NCBI RefSeq assembly: GCF_036588685.1
Contig: NC_086374.1
Span: forward strand, 89,026,059-89,090,058
Source: Mytilus trossulus
Taxonomy: Eukaryota > Mollusca > Bivalvia > Mytilida > Mytilidae
DNA: 64,000 bases
Reading direction: 5' to 3'
Numbering within the stretch: position 1 is the first letter of the stretch; each line of letters opens with the position of its first letter. The translations under genes were made by a program, and so were the position numbers. The notes under the pieces are model-generated. The model was given only the letters and a program-made list of their open reading frames with translations. It made no database searches and was not told the DNA's origin. Shown one piece after another: positions 27,101 through 39,010 of the stretch.

Positions 27101-27926
27101 CATAATAGAAACTTATCATTAAAATTCATCCAAATCTATCTAAATAAGTTTTGTGATAGTTTTAGCTTGTCACTTATTCTGTTTGTTCCGTTCTTTTACG
27201 CCAATCTAAAAGTGCGTTAATTTATGGGAACGGCAAATAATGGCCTCCACCTAGAGCGCTTCGATCCAAAAAAATTGGCGTATTTGTCCTATTAGAATCG
27301 AAATAATTCATGGGGGCTTGAATATATCTAGATTTTACCACGGGTTGTCCCTTTATGCCGATATTTTACCCCTCGCTATCGCTCAGGGTAAAATATTTGT
27401 CATAAAGGGCCAACCCGTGGTAAAATCACGATATATTCAAGCCCCCATGAATTATTTCTTTATTAAAAAAAAAATTTAAAAAAAATAGGGGTATTTTTTC
27501 TCTCATAATAACAGTAAACAGATTCACAACAATGTCAATTTCAAGAAAGCAGACAACAGCTAATTAGTCAATAACAGTACAGCATCAATGATCTTGAATA
27601 TATGCCACTTTTAACTAAAATATAAAAGCACAGAACCAGGACATAGGAGCACAGAACCAGGACCATTTTTCTTATCACCAGCACAGCGTCAGGACAATTC
27701 CGTTTAACGAACTTGCACGACTTTTGCAATATAATATTGTTGTAATATACTTTGCATGGTACTTATGACACATCAGAGAAAAATTTAGCAACAAAACAGT
27801 CGTTTTATTGCTGTTTTGATACAATGTAAACAAACCCACCAGCACAGAATCAGGACCCACCAGCACCCGTCAGGACCAAATCACCAGCACAGTACGTTCT
27901 CTCGCAGGACAACCATACCCACCGTG
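24185..27926. mobile_element. Transib-like DNA transposon, 3742 bp, inside the LINE
   Basis: The terminal inverted repeats are 69 bp long (24185-24253 and 27858-27926) and differ at one position. Each begins CACGGTGGGTATGGTTGTCC. The same five bases, AAATT, flank both sides (24180-24184 and 27927-27931), and the interrupted LINE resumes directly after them. Subterminal words of the type GTGCTGGTGGGTCCTG repeat in mirrored orientation near both ends (about 24577-24640 and 27630-27700, plus inside the termini). A CAC-RTG terminus with a 5 bp duplication fits Transib and RAG-like transposons; clustered subterminal repeats would also fit CACTA elements, which normally make 2-4 bp duplications. 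No transposase could be read, so this is probably a non-autonomous or decayed copy. Confidence 0.8.
27300..27458. repeat. Large palindrome within the Transib-like element
   Basis: The arms begin GAAATAATTCATGGGGGCTT and end with the inverse, with mirrored TTTTACCACGGGTTG and CAACCCGTGGTAAAA boxes. The centre is near 27375. It is probably a separate foldback element that landed inside. A lone related box CCCGTGGTAAAATAT lies near 26878. Confidence 0.8.
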
Positions 27927-27931
27927 AAATT

Positions 27932-28650
27932 GAGGATGATGTACAATGTCAACTTTTTGAGAGAAAGAACAGTTTATCATCACACTTTCATACAAATTCC
28001 AGCTGGTAGAAGAACTTAATAACATTGAAGACCTTTGGAGTCAAATAAAAGAGATCATAAACAGTGCATGTTAAAAAAAAATCATAGTAAAAAAACACAC
28101 CAAAAGATTGGATAACACCAGCCCTCTTAGAAAAGTGCAAGAGAGGAAACAGACAAAACAAAAAAAAAAAAAAAAAATAGAAGCACAACAAGAAAATCAA
28201 AAGCTGATGCTCAACCCGTACAAAAAAACTCACAAGGAAGTTAAACAATGTGTACGGAAAAATAGAAGAGCATATATTAAAAACTTGACTCGAAAGAAGA
28301 AGCTGCAAACATGAGAAACATGAAAGACCAGAACAATACCATAAACAAACTTGCTGGCAAACTAAAACAAACAGGTCAACAAGTTAAATACAAAAATGGC
28401 AAGATCATTACCACTTTAAAAGAACAGATAGCCAGATGAACTTCTAAATATTCCACCACCGGCTGATACATCAGTTATTAACAGCAGATCAAGAGTTCCA
28501 TATAAACTTTAAACTACCAATTAAAGCATAAACACTACCAACAGTAAAAAAAAATTGAAATCAGATAAGGCAGTAGGTTCAGATATATTCAATATTCAGC
28601 CCTAAATGTATGCCCAGAGCTTACAGCTAACCATTTAAATAAGCTAGTCT
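27932..28650 (+). pseudogene. Decayed LINE, linker after the insertion
   Basis: Continues the LINE split at 24184. It reads YNVNFLRERT, then DLWSQIKEIINSAC, a Lys/Gln-rich stretch with NRRAYIKNL (28108-28314) and MKDQNNTINKLAGKL, the region that in related elements joins endonuclease to reverse transcriptase. Frames are broken throughout. The reverse-transcriptase core does not follow here. Confidence 0.7.
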
Positions 28651-28659
28651 GTGATATAT

Positions 28660-28880
28660 GGAATTAATTTAATGCGTTTCTCTCGGTTTTAGTTTGTTAC
28701 CCCGATTTTGTTTGTCTATGGATTCATGAGTTTGAACAGCGGTGTACTACTGTTGCCTTTAGTTATCCATTCGTTTGATGTGTTTGAGCTTTCGATTTTA
28801 CCATTTGACTAGGGACTTTCCGTTTTGAATTTCCTCGGAGTTCAATATCTAAGCGATTTTTCATTTTAATCAAATTGGCT
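28660..28880 (-). repeat. Dispersed mussel repeat C, inverted copy
   Basis: AATGCGTTTCTCTCGGTTTT, TTACCCCGATTTTGTTTG and GAACAGCGGTGTACTACTG are the inverse of the repeat C wording at 22225. They are followed by the TTTGATGTGTTT / GGGACTTTCC stretch also seen at 29335-29420 and 42585-42665. Confidence 0.6.
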
Positions 28881-30230
28881 TTATAATTTCCAGAAAGAAA
28901 CATTAAAAGTGCACTTTTCAACAACAACAAAAGTTGGTGTTCATTCTTTATTAATGAAAAAACACATTTCTTGTATACATTTTAGCAATATAATGAAGAA
29001 TATACAAATACATTTATTGCAGAAAATGTTCAGGTAAGATTTGAGCTATGTGTTTTTTGCCTCAACTAAGTTACTGATAATTGTTACTTAAATAGACATA
29101 TATTATTAACTTATGTAAGATGGTTATAGCGCTTGATTTACAACTACTAGTATTGAGGTCAAGATTTTGTGAATTAAGTGAGATGTGGGATAAATTGAGC
29201 ACACATATTCTTGACCTGAATACCAGTATTTTTATCAACTGTCATGGTATAGTAATATAACTGTAAATTATTTAAGACTGCATTTGAAATAATAAGAAAA
29301 TGCCTATACCAAGTCAGGAATATGATAGTTGTTGTCCATTCGTTTGATGTGTTTTATCTTTTGATTTTTTGCCATTTGATTTGAGACTTTCCGTTTTGCA
29401 TTTAGCTTGGATGTCAGTATTTTTTTGATTTTACTGTTTTTGAGTGGAGTTTAATCCAACTAATACTTATACCTTTGAGATTAACTGCTTACAAATCAAG
29501 ACAGAAGGCCGTCATAATGATATTATGGCCTATAATCTCATTTGCCTTATGCAAGAATTAGAACCATAGAATTTAAAAAAAAAGTGTGGGAATCAACTCT
29601 GATATCAATACACATATTGACCAAATTTTATTCAACATAAGAGACCGATAAAACATTTTCATTGTTCTTATCAACAGCTCAAATTTTATGAATAACGTTT
29701 TCCAGTTTGATAAAAAGATGGCAATTTAATATAAATTTGGATTTACAAAGGAACTATATGTAAGTGTATATATAAAATAAAAAAAGTTGTTAGCTCATCC
29801 TTTTCTTAATTTAAGGACAAATAACGTTTCTAAAGTTGGCACTTAGTGATTAAATTTGTGAATACAGTTTTTGCAAGTCATAGAAACACATTATCTTGCC
29901 TTGTCTTCAACTTAGAATTTTGCACAATCTCCACAACAAGAGTGATCACATAGATTCAGCATGGCTGAATAAATAAAAAAACTACGAGAACACTAAGCAG
30001 GATTTAGGAAAGACCAATCATGCACAGCCCGATAGCAACACTCAGCATAAGCATAATAAAAAAAAAGTCCTCAGAGGGGAACACGTCTCAACTAATGACT
30101 TTGTAGACTTTGAGAAGTCTTGGACAGAGAAACCCTTAGGAATACCGGTATCATCATTCATTTTAAGGTTGCGTTTCCTTTGTGTTTTCTCTAATTTTTG
30201 TATGTAAATTCACATTTCTATAATTAGTTA
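28881..30230. other. Intergenic, only repeat scraps
   Basis: No gene found. A TTCGTTTGATGTGTTTTATC scrap lies at about 29338-29360. The rest is AT-rich and unassigned. Confidence 0.4.
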
Positions 30231-30234
30231 TCAA

Positions 30235-30430
30235 AGGTACCAGGATTATAATTTAGTACGCCAGACGCACGTTTCGTCTACATAAGACTCATCAGTGACG
30301 CTCATATCAAAATATTTATAAAGCCAAACAAGTACGAAGTTGAAGAGCATTTAGAATCCAAAATTCCAAAAAGTTGTGCCAAATACAGCTAAGGTTATCT
30401 ATTCATGGGATAAGAAAATCCTTAGTTTTT
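30235..30430 (+). repeat. Dispersed mussel repeat D
   Basis: CGTTTCGTCTACATAAGACTC, ATCAGTGACGCTC and AAGTACGAAGTTGAAGAGCA are the signature words. Other copies lie at about 37770-37985 (two partial copies in a row) and 38940-39010. Confidence 0.6.
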
Positions 30431-30619
30431 CGAAAAAAATCAGAGTTTTGTAACCAGTAAATATTTTCTATAAATTCTATAAGACGTGTCACGGTACTTA
30501 TATATCCCAAATTCATGTATTTGGTTTTGATGATATATTTGTTATTCTCATAAGATTTTGTCTAATGCTTAGTCCGTTTATGTGTGTTACATTTTAATAT
30601 TGTGTCGTTGTTCTCTTCT

Positions 30620-30725
30620 TATATTTAATGCGTTTCCCTCAGTTTTAGTTTGTTACCCCGATTTTGTTTTTTATCCATGGATTTATGAGTTTTGAACAGC
30701 GGTAAACTACTGTTGCCTTTATTCA
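30620..30725 (-). repeat. Dispersed mussel repeat C, short inverted copy
   Basis: AATGCGTTTCCCTCAGTTTT, TTACCCCGATTTTG and GAACAGCGGTAAACTACTG match the copy at 28660. Confidence 0.6.
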
Positions 30726-30824
30726 TTATGGAATACCACAAACATTCATAAACATCAACAGGAACTCCTATAACAACAGTTATACATGACGGCAAGCTCA
30801 GCGAGAGATTTGATGTCAAAACAG

Positions 30825-31057
30825 GAGTAAACAAGAATGTGTCCTCAGTACACGAATGCCTCACTCGCACTATCATTTTCCATGTTCAGTGGACCGTGAA
30901 ATTGGGATAAAAACTCTAATTTGGCATTAAAATTAGAAAGATCATATCATAGGGAACATGTGTACCAAAAAACTTTAACCTGAAGCGGGACGGACGGACG
31001 AACGGACGTACAGATCAGAAAACATAATGCCTCTCTACCATCGTAGGTTGGGCATAA
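30825..31057 (+). repeat. Repeat E, single-unit copy
   Basis: AAGAATGTGTCCTCAGTACA, CATGTTCAGTGGACCGTGAA, a GGGACGGACGGACGAACGGA run, then ATGCCTCTCTACCATCGTAG and TTGGGCATAAAA. This is the same layout as 37985-38937 but without the tandem core. Confidence 0.75.
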
Positions 31058-31440
31058 AAATAGGCTGCTTGGTATCACCATTTCTTTTCCTGGATAATAG
31101 ATTACATCAGGAAGAAACCACTGAAGGGAAAGGGAATAAAATCCAATGGACGATGTTGCAACAACTAGACGACTTGCATTTTGGAGATGCTGTAGTTCTT
31201 TTATCCAGTATACAACAACAAATGGAAGAAAAAACATCTTTTCTCTCTGTAACATCTATAAAGATCGGACTCAAACCAAAAGAAGGAAAGACAAAAGTAA
31301 TAGAGATCACTACTACAATTAAATAATCAATAAAGATAATTGACTTCAACTTAGAAAAAGACAGACGCTGATGTCAAATTAAGAACCAACAGAGCTAGAG
31401 CTAGAGCTAGGGAGAGTATTGAGTGCAAAGAAAATCTCAA
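31048..31440 (+). pseudogene. LINE reverse-transcriptase fragment
   Basis: The open stretch 31027-31326 reads GCLVSPFLF, then IQWTMLQQLDDLHFGDAVV and SIGL-like words, which match the catalytic palm region of a LINE reverse transcriptase. The usual FADD core appears as FGDA, so a catalytic Asp is lost. The start lies inside repeat E and stops follow 31326. It could come from the same LINE family as 23490-28650. Confidence 0.75.
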
Positions 31441-31474
31441 GAAGAGCATACATGTTTCTTTTCAACTCAAACCA

Positions 31475-31640
31475 CAGGGCGCAGCTTTATACGACCGCAG
31501 AGGTCGAACCCTGGACGCTTGGGGCAAGTACGGACACAACATGGAAGCTGGATTCAGCTCTGAATTTGAATTGTTATTAAATAGTTGACACAGCATAGGT
31601 TTCTGACAGTCCACAGAGTGAATGTGGTCTAATGAACTTA
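31475..31640. repeat. Probable dispersed repeat around GACCGCAGAGGTCGAACC
   Basis: CGCAGCTTTATACGACCGCAG and the following CTGGACGCTTGGGGCAAGTA have the look of a bivalve dispersed repeat I have seen before. There is no second copy in this window to prove it. Confidence 0.35.
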
Positions 31641-31956
31641 AACATTTTTTTTTCGCTTTTGAGCAATTTACTTTGCTGTTAAATATTAATCCTCTCAAGA
31701 AAAAAATGTTTGAAGAAATTTTCTTTTTATTTCTGAAATCTGAAAAATTTACCCCTCATTTTTTTCATCTCCCCTTTCCCTTATTCCAAAAATTATTTCA
31801 ATTCAATTTCTACAAAAACTACTCATTCAAATACATCATAAATATTAAAATATAAAATGTCATGGTTAAAATTAATTTCAATTAATAGTAACTTCTAAAA
31901 AAATAAATTGGGAATGTGTCCAAAGGGATGATGCCCCCGCTAGCATATAACATTAA

Positions 31957-34900
31957 CTATAGGCTCTCAAGAGCTTGTGTCGCTCACCTTGGTCTATTTG
32001 CATATTACACAATGGACCCAGAAATATTCATGACAAAATTGTGTTTTGGTGATGGTGATGTGTTTGTAGATCTTTCTATACTGAACATTCTTGTTGCTGC
32101 AATTATCTCTATCTATAATCAACTTGGCCCAATAATAAGTTGAAAATATTATCTAAAAAAATTTTTTTTTCAAAATTGTTTAAATTGACCTAAAAGGGCA
32201 ATAACTCAACTCCTTAAAGGGTCAATTAACAATTATGGTCATCTTGACTTATTTGTATATCTTACTTGTTGAACATTATTGCTGTTTACAGTTTATCTCT
32301 AACTATAATAACATTCAAGATAATAACCAAAATTTCCTTAAAATTACTTATTCGGGGGCAGCAGCCCAACAACGGGTTGTCAGATTTGTCTGAAAAGTTG
32401 AGGTCAGATAGATCTTGACCTAAAAAAACAATTTTACCCACGTCAGATTTGCTATAAATGCTTTGGTTTCAGAGATATAAGCCAAAATCTACATTTCACC
32501 CCATGTACTATTTTTTAACCATGGCGGCCATTTTGGTTGGTAAACCGTGTCACGCAACTCATTTTTTTTTAAAACTAGAAACCCAAATGATGATTGTGGC
32601 CAAGTTTGGTTAAATTCGGCCTAGTAGTTTTAGAGTAGAAGATTTTTTTAAAAGAATACTATTTTTTTTGAAAAATGGTTAAAAATTTACTATAAAGGGC
32701 AATAACTCCTTCAGGGGTCTACTGAAAATTTTAGTCATGTTAACTTATTTGTAGATCTTACTTTGCTGAACATTATTGCTGTTTACAGTTTATCTCTATC
32801 TATAATAACATTCAAGATAATAACCAAAATCTGCAAAATTTCCTTAAAATTACTAATTTGGGGGCAGCAACCCATTAACGGGTTGTCAGATTTGTCTGAA
32901 AATTTCAGGGCACATAGATTTTGCCCTAATTAACAAATTTACTGTGTCAGATTTGTTCTAAATGCTTTGGTTTCAGAGATATAAGCCAAAATCTACATTT
33001 CACCCCATGTTCCATTTTTAGCCATGGCGGCCATCTTGGTTAGTTGGCCGGGTCACGCCACACATTTTTTAAACTAGATACCCCAATAATTTTGTGGCCA
33101 AGTTTGGTTAAATTTGGCCTAGTAGTTTCAGAGGAGAAGATTTTTTTTGAAAGAATACTAAAATTTTTGAAAAATGGTTAAAAATTGACTATAAAGGGCA
33201 AAAACTCCTTTAGGAGTCAACTGACAATTTTAGTCATGCTAACTTATTTGTAGATCTTACGTTGCTGAACATTATTGCTGTTCTAAGTTTATCTCTATCT
33301 ATAATAACATTCAAGATAATAACCAAAATCTGCAAATTTCCTTAAAATTACTAATTTGGGGACAGCAACCAACAACGGGTTGTCAGATTTGTCTGAAAAT
33401 TTCAGGGCAGATAAATCTTGACCTAATTATCAAATTTAACCTGTCAGATTTGCTATAAATGCTTTGGTTTCAGAGATATAATCCAAAATCTACATTTCAC
33501 CCCATGTACTATGTTTAGCCATGGCGGCCATTTTGGTTGGTTGGCCGGGTCACGCCACACATTTTTTGAACTAGACACCCCAATGATGATTGTGGCAAAG
33601 TTTGGTTATATTTGGCCCAGTAGTTTCAGAGGAGAAGATTTTTTAAAAAGAATACTAACATTTTTGAACTAGAGGCTCTAAAGAGCCCGTGTCACTCACC
33701 TTGGTCTATGTGAATATTAAACAAAGGACCCAAATGGATTCATAACAAAACTGTGTTTTGGTGAAGGTGATGTGTTCGTTCATCTTAATTTACTGAACAT
33801 TCTGGCTGCCTACAATTATTTCTATCTATAATTAACTTGGCCCAGTAGTTTCAGAGGAGAAGATTTTTGTAAAAGATTACTAAGATTTACGAAGAAATGG
33901 TTAAATAAAATTGAGAATGGAAATGGGGAATGTGTCAAAGAGACAACAACCCGACCAAATAAAAAACAACAGCAGAAGGTCACCAACAGGTCTTCAATGT
34001 AGCGAGAAATTCCCGCACCCGGAGGCGTCCTTCAGCTGGCCCCTAAACAAATATATACTAGTTCAGTGATAATGAACGCCATACTAATTTTCAAATTGTA
34101 CACAAGAAACTAATATAAAAATAATACAAGACTAACAAAGGCCAGAGGCTCCTGACTTGGGACAGGCGCAAAAATGCGGCGGGGTTAAACATGTTTGTGA
34201 GATCTCAACCCTCCCCCTATACCTCTAACCAATGTAGAAAAAAAAACATGACTATAAAGGGCAATAACTGCTTAAGGGGTCAACTGACAATTTCAGTCAT
34301 GTTGACTTATTTGTAGATCTTACTTTGCCAACATTTATTATTTTTTACAGTTTATCTCTATCTATAATAATATTCAAGATAATAACCAAGAACAGCAAAA
34401 TGTCCTAAAATTACAAGTTCAGGGGCAGCAACCCAACAACGGGTTGTCCTATTCATCTGGAAATTTCAGGGCACATAGATTTTGACCTGATAAACAATTA
34501 TACTTCATGTCAGATTTGCTTTAAATGCTTTGGTTTTTGAGTTATAAGCCAAAAACTGAATTTTACTTTTATGTTCTATTTTTAGCCGTGGCGGCCATCT
34601 TGGTTGGTTGACCAGGTCACGCCACACATTTTTAAAACTAGATACCCAAATGATTGTGGCCAAGTTTGGTTTAATTTGGCCCCGTAGTATCAGAGGAGAA
34701 GATTTTTGTAAAAGATTACTAAGATTTACGAAAAATGGTTAAAAATTGACTTTAAAGGGCAATAACTCCTAAAGGGGTCAACTGACCATTTCGGTCATGT
34801 TGACTTATTTGTAAATCTTACTTTGCTGAACATTATTGCTGTTTACAGATAAACTCTATCTATAATAAAATTCAAGATAATAATCAAAAACAGCAAAATT

Positions 34901-36090
34901 TCCTTAAAATTACCAATCCAGGGGCAGCAACCCGACAGCGGGTTGTCCGATTCATCTGAAAATTTTCGGGCAGATTGATCTTGATCTGATAAACAATTTT
35001 ACCCCATGTCAGATTTGCTCTAAATGCTTTGGTTTTTTGAGTTATAAGCCAAAAACTGCATTTTCCCCCTATGTTTTATTTTTAGCTGTGGCGGCCATCT
35101 TGGTTGGTTGACCTGGTCACGCCACACATTTTTTAAACTAGATACCCCAATGACGATTATGGCCAAGTTTGGTTAAATTTGGCCCAGTAGTTTCAGAGGA
35201 GAAGATTTATGTAAAAGTTTACACCGACGACGGACGCCAGACGACGACTGACGCCGGAGGCAAAGTGATCGGAAAAGCTCACTTGGCCCTTTGGGCCAGG
35301 TGAACTCAAAATGGTTAAAAATTGACTATAAAGGGCAATAACTCCTTCAGGGGTCAACTGAAATTTTAGTCATGTTAACTTATTTGTAGATCTTACTTTG
35401 CTGAACATTATAAGATTGCTGTTTACAGCTTATCTCTATCTATAATTACATTCAAGATAATAACCAAAATCTGCAAAATTTCCTTAAAATTACTAATTTT
35501 GGGGCAGCAACCCAACAACGGGTTGTCCGATTCATCTGAAATTTTCGGGCAGATTGATAAACAATTTTACCCCAATGTCAGATTTGCTCTAAATGCTTTG
35601 GTTTTTTTAGTTATAAGCCAACAACTGCATTTCCCCTCTATGTTCTATTTTAAGCTGTGGCGGCCATCTTGGTTGGTTGACCGGGTCACGCCACACATTT
35701 TTTAAACTAGATACCCCAATGATAGTTGTGGCCAGGTTTGGTTTAATTTGGCCCAGTTGTTTCAGAGGAGAGTATTTTTGTAAAAGAGTACTAAGATTTA
35801 CGAAAAATGGTTAAAAATTGACTTTAAAGGGCAATAACTCCTAAAGGGGTCAACTGACCATTTCGGTCATGTTGACTTATTTGTAAATCTTACTTTGCTG
35901 AACATTATTGCTGTTTACAGTTTATCTCTATCTATAATAAAATTCAAGATAATAATCAAAAACAGCAAAATTTCCTTAAAATTACCAATCCAGGGGCAGC
36001 AACCCAACAACGAGTTGTCCGATTCATCTGAAAATTTTCGGGCAGATTGATCTTGACCTGATAAACAATTTTACCCCATGTCAGATTTGT
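31957..36090 (+). mobile_element. Nested 500 bp-unit tandem elements
   Basis: An outer copy starts with the left palindrome near 31960 and keeps about five core units (GCAATAACTCC-type anchors near 32199, 32700, 33199, 35335 and 35830). It breaks off near 36090 without its terminal hairpin. A second complete copy (33669-35307) sits inside it, starting CTAGAGGCTCTAAAGAGCC and ending with a GACGACGG-rich run and the hairpin. Outer-copy sequence resumes at once after 35307. The open frames here, such as 31916-32143, are repeat-derived and not genes. Confidence 0.85.
33905..34245 (-). repeat. Dispersed repeat A inside the nested element
   Basis: Starts AAATAAAATTGAGAATGG, the inverse of the repeat A tail, and runs through CTTCAGCTGGCCCC and CTCCTGACTTGGGACAGGCG. 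It interrupts a core unit of the inner element, so it is the youngest of three nested insertions. Confidence 0.8.
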
Positions 36091-36764
36091 CATATAAAAA
36101 CCACTAAAACAATGTTGTCAGGAATCCAAAGATTCACCAACTACTGCCTAGCTATTGAATCATAATAGATCAGATGAATTGACAAAAAAAATGGAGACCT
36201 ATGGAACAGAGCTGACCAAGAACCAATTGGCTTTGACCATGAAACACCTGGTGCAGGGACACAAAGCAACAAGGATTCAACTTGAACACATTAGAATAAC
36301 TGGCGTTGAATGGAGTTAGATGAAGGGAGTTCGTCAATAACCTATGCTCCTACACAGGTAAGTACGCTACTAGTAGTGTGCCCTATTAATATACTGGTAC
36401 TTTTGACTTAATTGATATGTAAAGCTTGTGCACATACTCTCTAGACTTCATTTGCAGAAATGTCCTGCTTATACAAAAACTGCCACTTCAGTTATATAAG
36501 GAGAAACAACTGAAATCGAAAAAAAACATAAAATTTGCATTAATAATCACAAATTGGTTTAACCAATAGGATTTGTATGTGTCTGATCTCACGTGTGATC
36601 TGTTTTCAAAGTCTTAGATCTATAGATACCAAAATAGTCCTCTCATCTTTAATTTTTCCAATTGTCATATTACAGATTGTACCTTTTTGACTGAACGTAA
36701 ACTGGCATGGTGGGGAATGTAAAGAAAGCCAGATATGCTTACTTGTTGCGCACCAGGTTTTTAT
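36091..36764. other. Intergenic, nothing recognised
   Basis: Between the tandem element and repeat C. No coding signal that I can support. Confidence 0.4.
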
Positions 36765-37005
36765 CCGTTTGGAATATAGCGATTTCCTGAGATTTTGTTT
36801 GTTACCAAATAGTTTTTTTTTCTATGTGTGTTGGCTTTTGTTTTTGTTACACTTCGGTGTTCTGTTGTTTTGTTTTCCTCTAGGAGTTGATGTGTTGAAC
36901 TTGGTTTTGGTTTGCAACCCAGATTTGTATTTTCTCAATCAATTAATGACTTTTGAACACCGGTATACTATTGTTGCCTTTCTTTGCCTTTATTTGTCTT
37001 TGTAA
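36765..37005 (-). repeat. Dispersed repeat C, degraded
   Basis: Keeps GAACACCGGTATACTA, TTGTTGCCTTT and AACCCAGATTTGTATTT in the order of the other inverted C copies. The 78-codon open frame here is repeat-derived. Confidence 0.5.
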
Positions 37006-37759
37006 TTGATTGACATTGGGATACTACTGTTAGTCTTAATTTACGACTGTACATCAGCTTATATTATTTGGCATTGTTTGTGGTATGGGCCTAAGAAGGA
37101 ACAGTTTAAACCTTACTGCGTTTACTGTTCATGTTTTAGCCTAATACAGTATATGAATAGTGAAAAGATTGCACCTTATTATTCTGAACTTCAATTAAAA
37201 CCAGGAACAGAGCAAAAATTAGACACACACATGAATGTCTTTATGTATTATATTACATCTGTATTGCACTCAACTTGACAATGGAATAACATTATTTGAT
37301 GAGTCCAAATAGTATATTCTTAGCACATTTTTGGAGCATCCTGCTAATGTGCCAGGTCACAAATAATTTTATGTTTTTACTCTTCACCTGGGGTTTAAAA
37401 AAAACTCATTATGAATATTCAGAACAAATTTATTGCTCTTAAACATCAGTAAAAAACAGTTGCCTTCAACTTATAAGATTAAAAAAATCCTATACTATTA
37501 ACACAACAATATTTTGGCATTTTCCAACCAATTATACAATAAATATTTACAAAATAAGAATGTTTAGCTACAAATTACATGTATTGAAAAATGTGCCTTG
37601 CATCAATTATTTACAGGTATTTTTCATTTACATTTATGATTTTTTTTTGCCAGTTCAATAAGCCCTTTCCAACTGACTTTTAGTTTTTCTGATATTTCGT
37701 TGTTAAAACACTGTCTTAGGTCAAAAGGGGGTTCAGCAATCCCAAACATGTGTAAATAA

Positions 37760-37985
37760 ACTCATCATAGATACCAGAATTAAATTCAATATTTACTCTA
37801 GACGCGTGTTTCGTCAACAAAAGACTCATCAGTGACGCTCAAATCCAAAAAAGTTAAAAAGGTCAAATAAAGTACATAATGTATGCGCATTTACCAAGCT
37901 AGGAACCTGTAATCAAGTAGATACCAGGATTAAATTTCGTATTAATGCCAGTCTACATGACTCATCAGTGATGCTAGAATCCAAA
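37760..37985 (+). repeat. Dispersed repeat D, two partial copies
   Basis: CGTGTTTCGTCAACAAAAGA plus CTCATCAGTGACGCTC, then a second start (GATACCAGGATTAAATTTCG) and CTCATCAGTGATGCTAGAAT. Confidence 0.6.
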
Positions 37986-38937
37986 CAAGAATGTGTCCAA
38001 AGTACACGGATGCCCCACTCGCACTATCCTTTACCATGTTCCATGGACCGTGAAATTGGGTAATAATCTAATTTGGCATTAAATTAGAAAGATTATACTA
38101 TAGGGAACATATGTACTTAGTTTCAAGTTGATTGGACTTCAATTTTATCAAAAACTACCTTGACCAAAAACTTTAACCTGAAACTCCCACTTTCATTTTC
38201 TATGTTCAGTGGACGGTGAAATTGGGGTCAAAAGTCTAATTTGGCTTAAAATTAGAAAGATCATGTCATAAGCAACAAGTGTACTAAGTTTCAAGTTGAT
38301 TGGACTTCAGCTTCATCAAAAACAACCTTGACCAAAAACTTTAACCTGAAACTCCCACTTTCATTTTCTATGTTCAGTGGACGGTGAAATTGGGGTCAAA
38401 AGTCTAATTTGGCTTTAAAATTAAAAAGATCATGTCATAAGCAACAAGTGTACTAAGTTTCAAGTTGATTGGACTTCAGCTTCATCAAAAACAACCTTGA
38501 CCAAAAACTTTAACCTGAAACTCCCACTTTCATTTTCTATGTTCAGTGGACGGTGAAATTGGGGTCAAAAGTCTAATTTGGCTTTAAAATTAAAAAGATC
38601 ATGTCATAAGCAACAAGTGTACTAAGTTTCAAGTTGATTGGACTTCAGCTTCATCAAAAACAACCTTGACCAAAAACTTTAACCTGAAACTCCCACTTTC
38701 ATTTTCTATGTTCAGTGGACGGTGAAATTGGGGTCAAAAGTCTAATTTGGCTTTAAAATTTAAAAGATCATATCATAAGCAACAAGTGTACTAAGTTTCA
38801 AGTTGATTGGACTTCAGCTTCATTGAAAACTACCTTGACCAAAAACTTTAACCTGAACGGATGCACAGACGGACGGACGAACGGAGGCACAGACAAGAAA
38901 ACATAATGCCCCTCTACTATCGTAGGTGGGGCATAAA
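37985..38937 (+). mobile_element. Repeat E with a 169 bp tandem core
   Basis: About five units begin near 38012, 38181, 38349, 38518 and 38687 (spacing 168-169 bp), each with TTCAGTGGACGGTGAAATTG and GATTGGACTTCAGCTTCATC. The second to fifth are almost identical, which suggests recent expansion. The array ends in a CGGACGGACGAACGGAGGC run and a hairpin with ATGCCCC and GGGGCAT arms around CTAC-TAT-CGTAG (38907-38935). No coding region. Confidence 0.88.
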
Positions 38938-39010
38938 AAATTAAAAAGGCCACATGAAGTACGAAGCTAAAGAGCATTGAGGACAAAAATTCCTAAAAAG
39001 TTGCCAAATA

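Noticed and set aside
30960..31000. GGACGGACGGACGAACGG run considered as a coding Asp/Gly repeat or microsatellite gene
   Set aside because: It recurs at the same place in every repeat E copy and has no reading frame in common.
31916..32143. 75-codon open frame
   Set aside because: Lies entirely in the left end of the 500 bp-unit repeat. The same sequence in other copies is not open.
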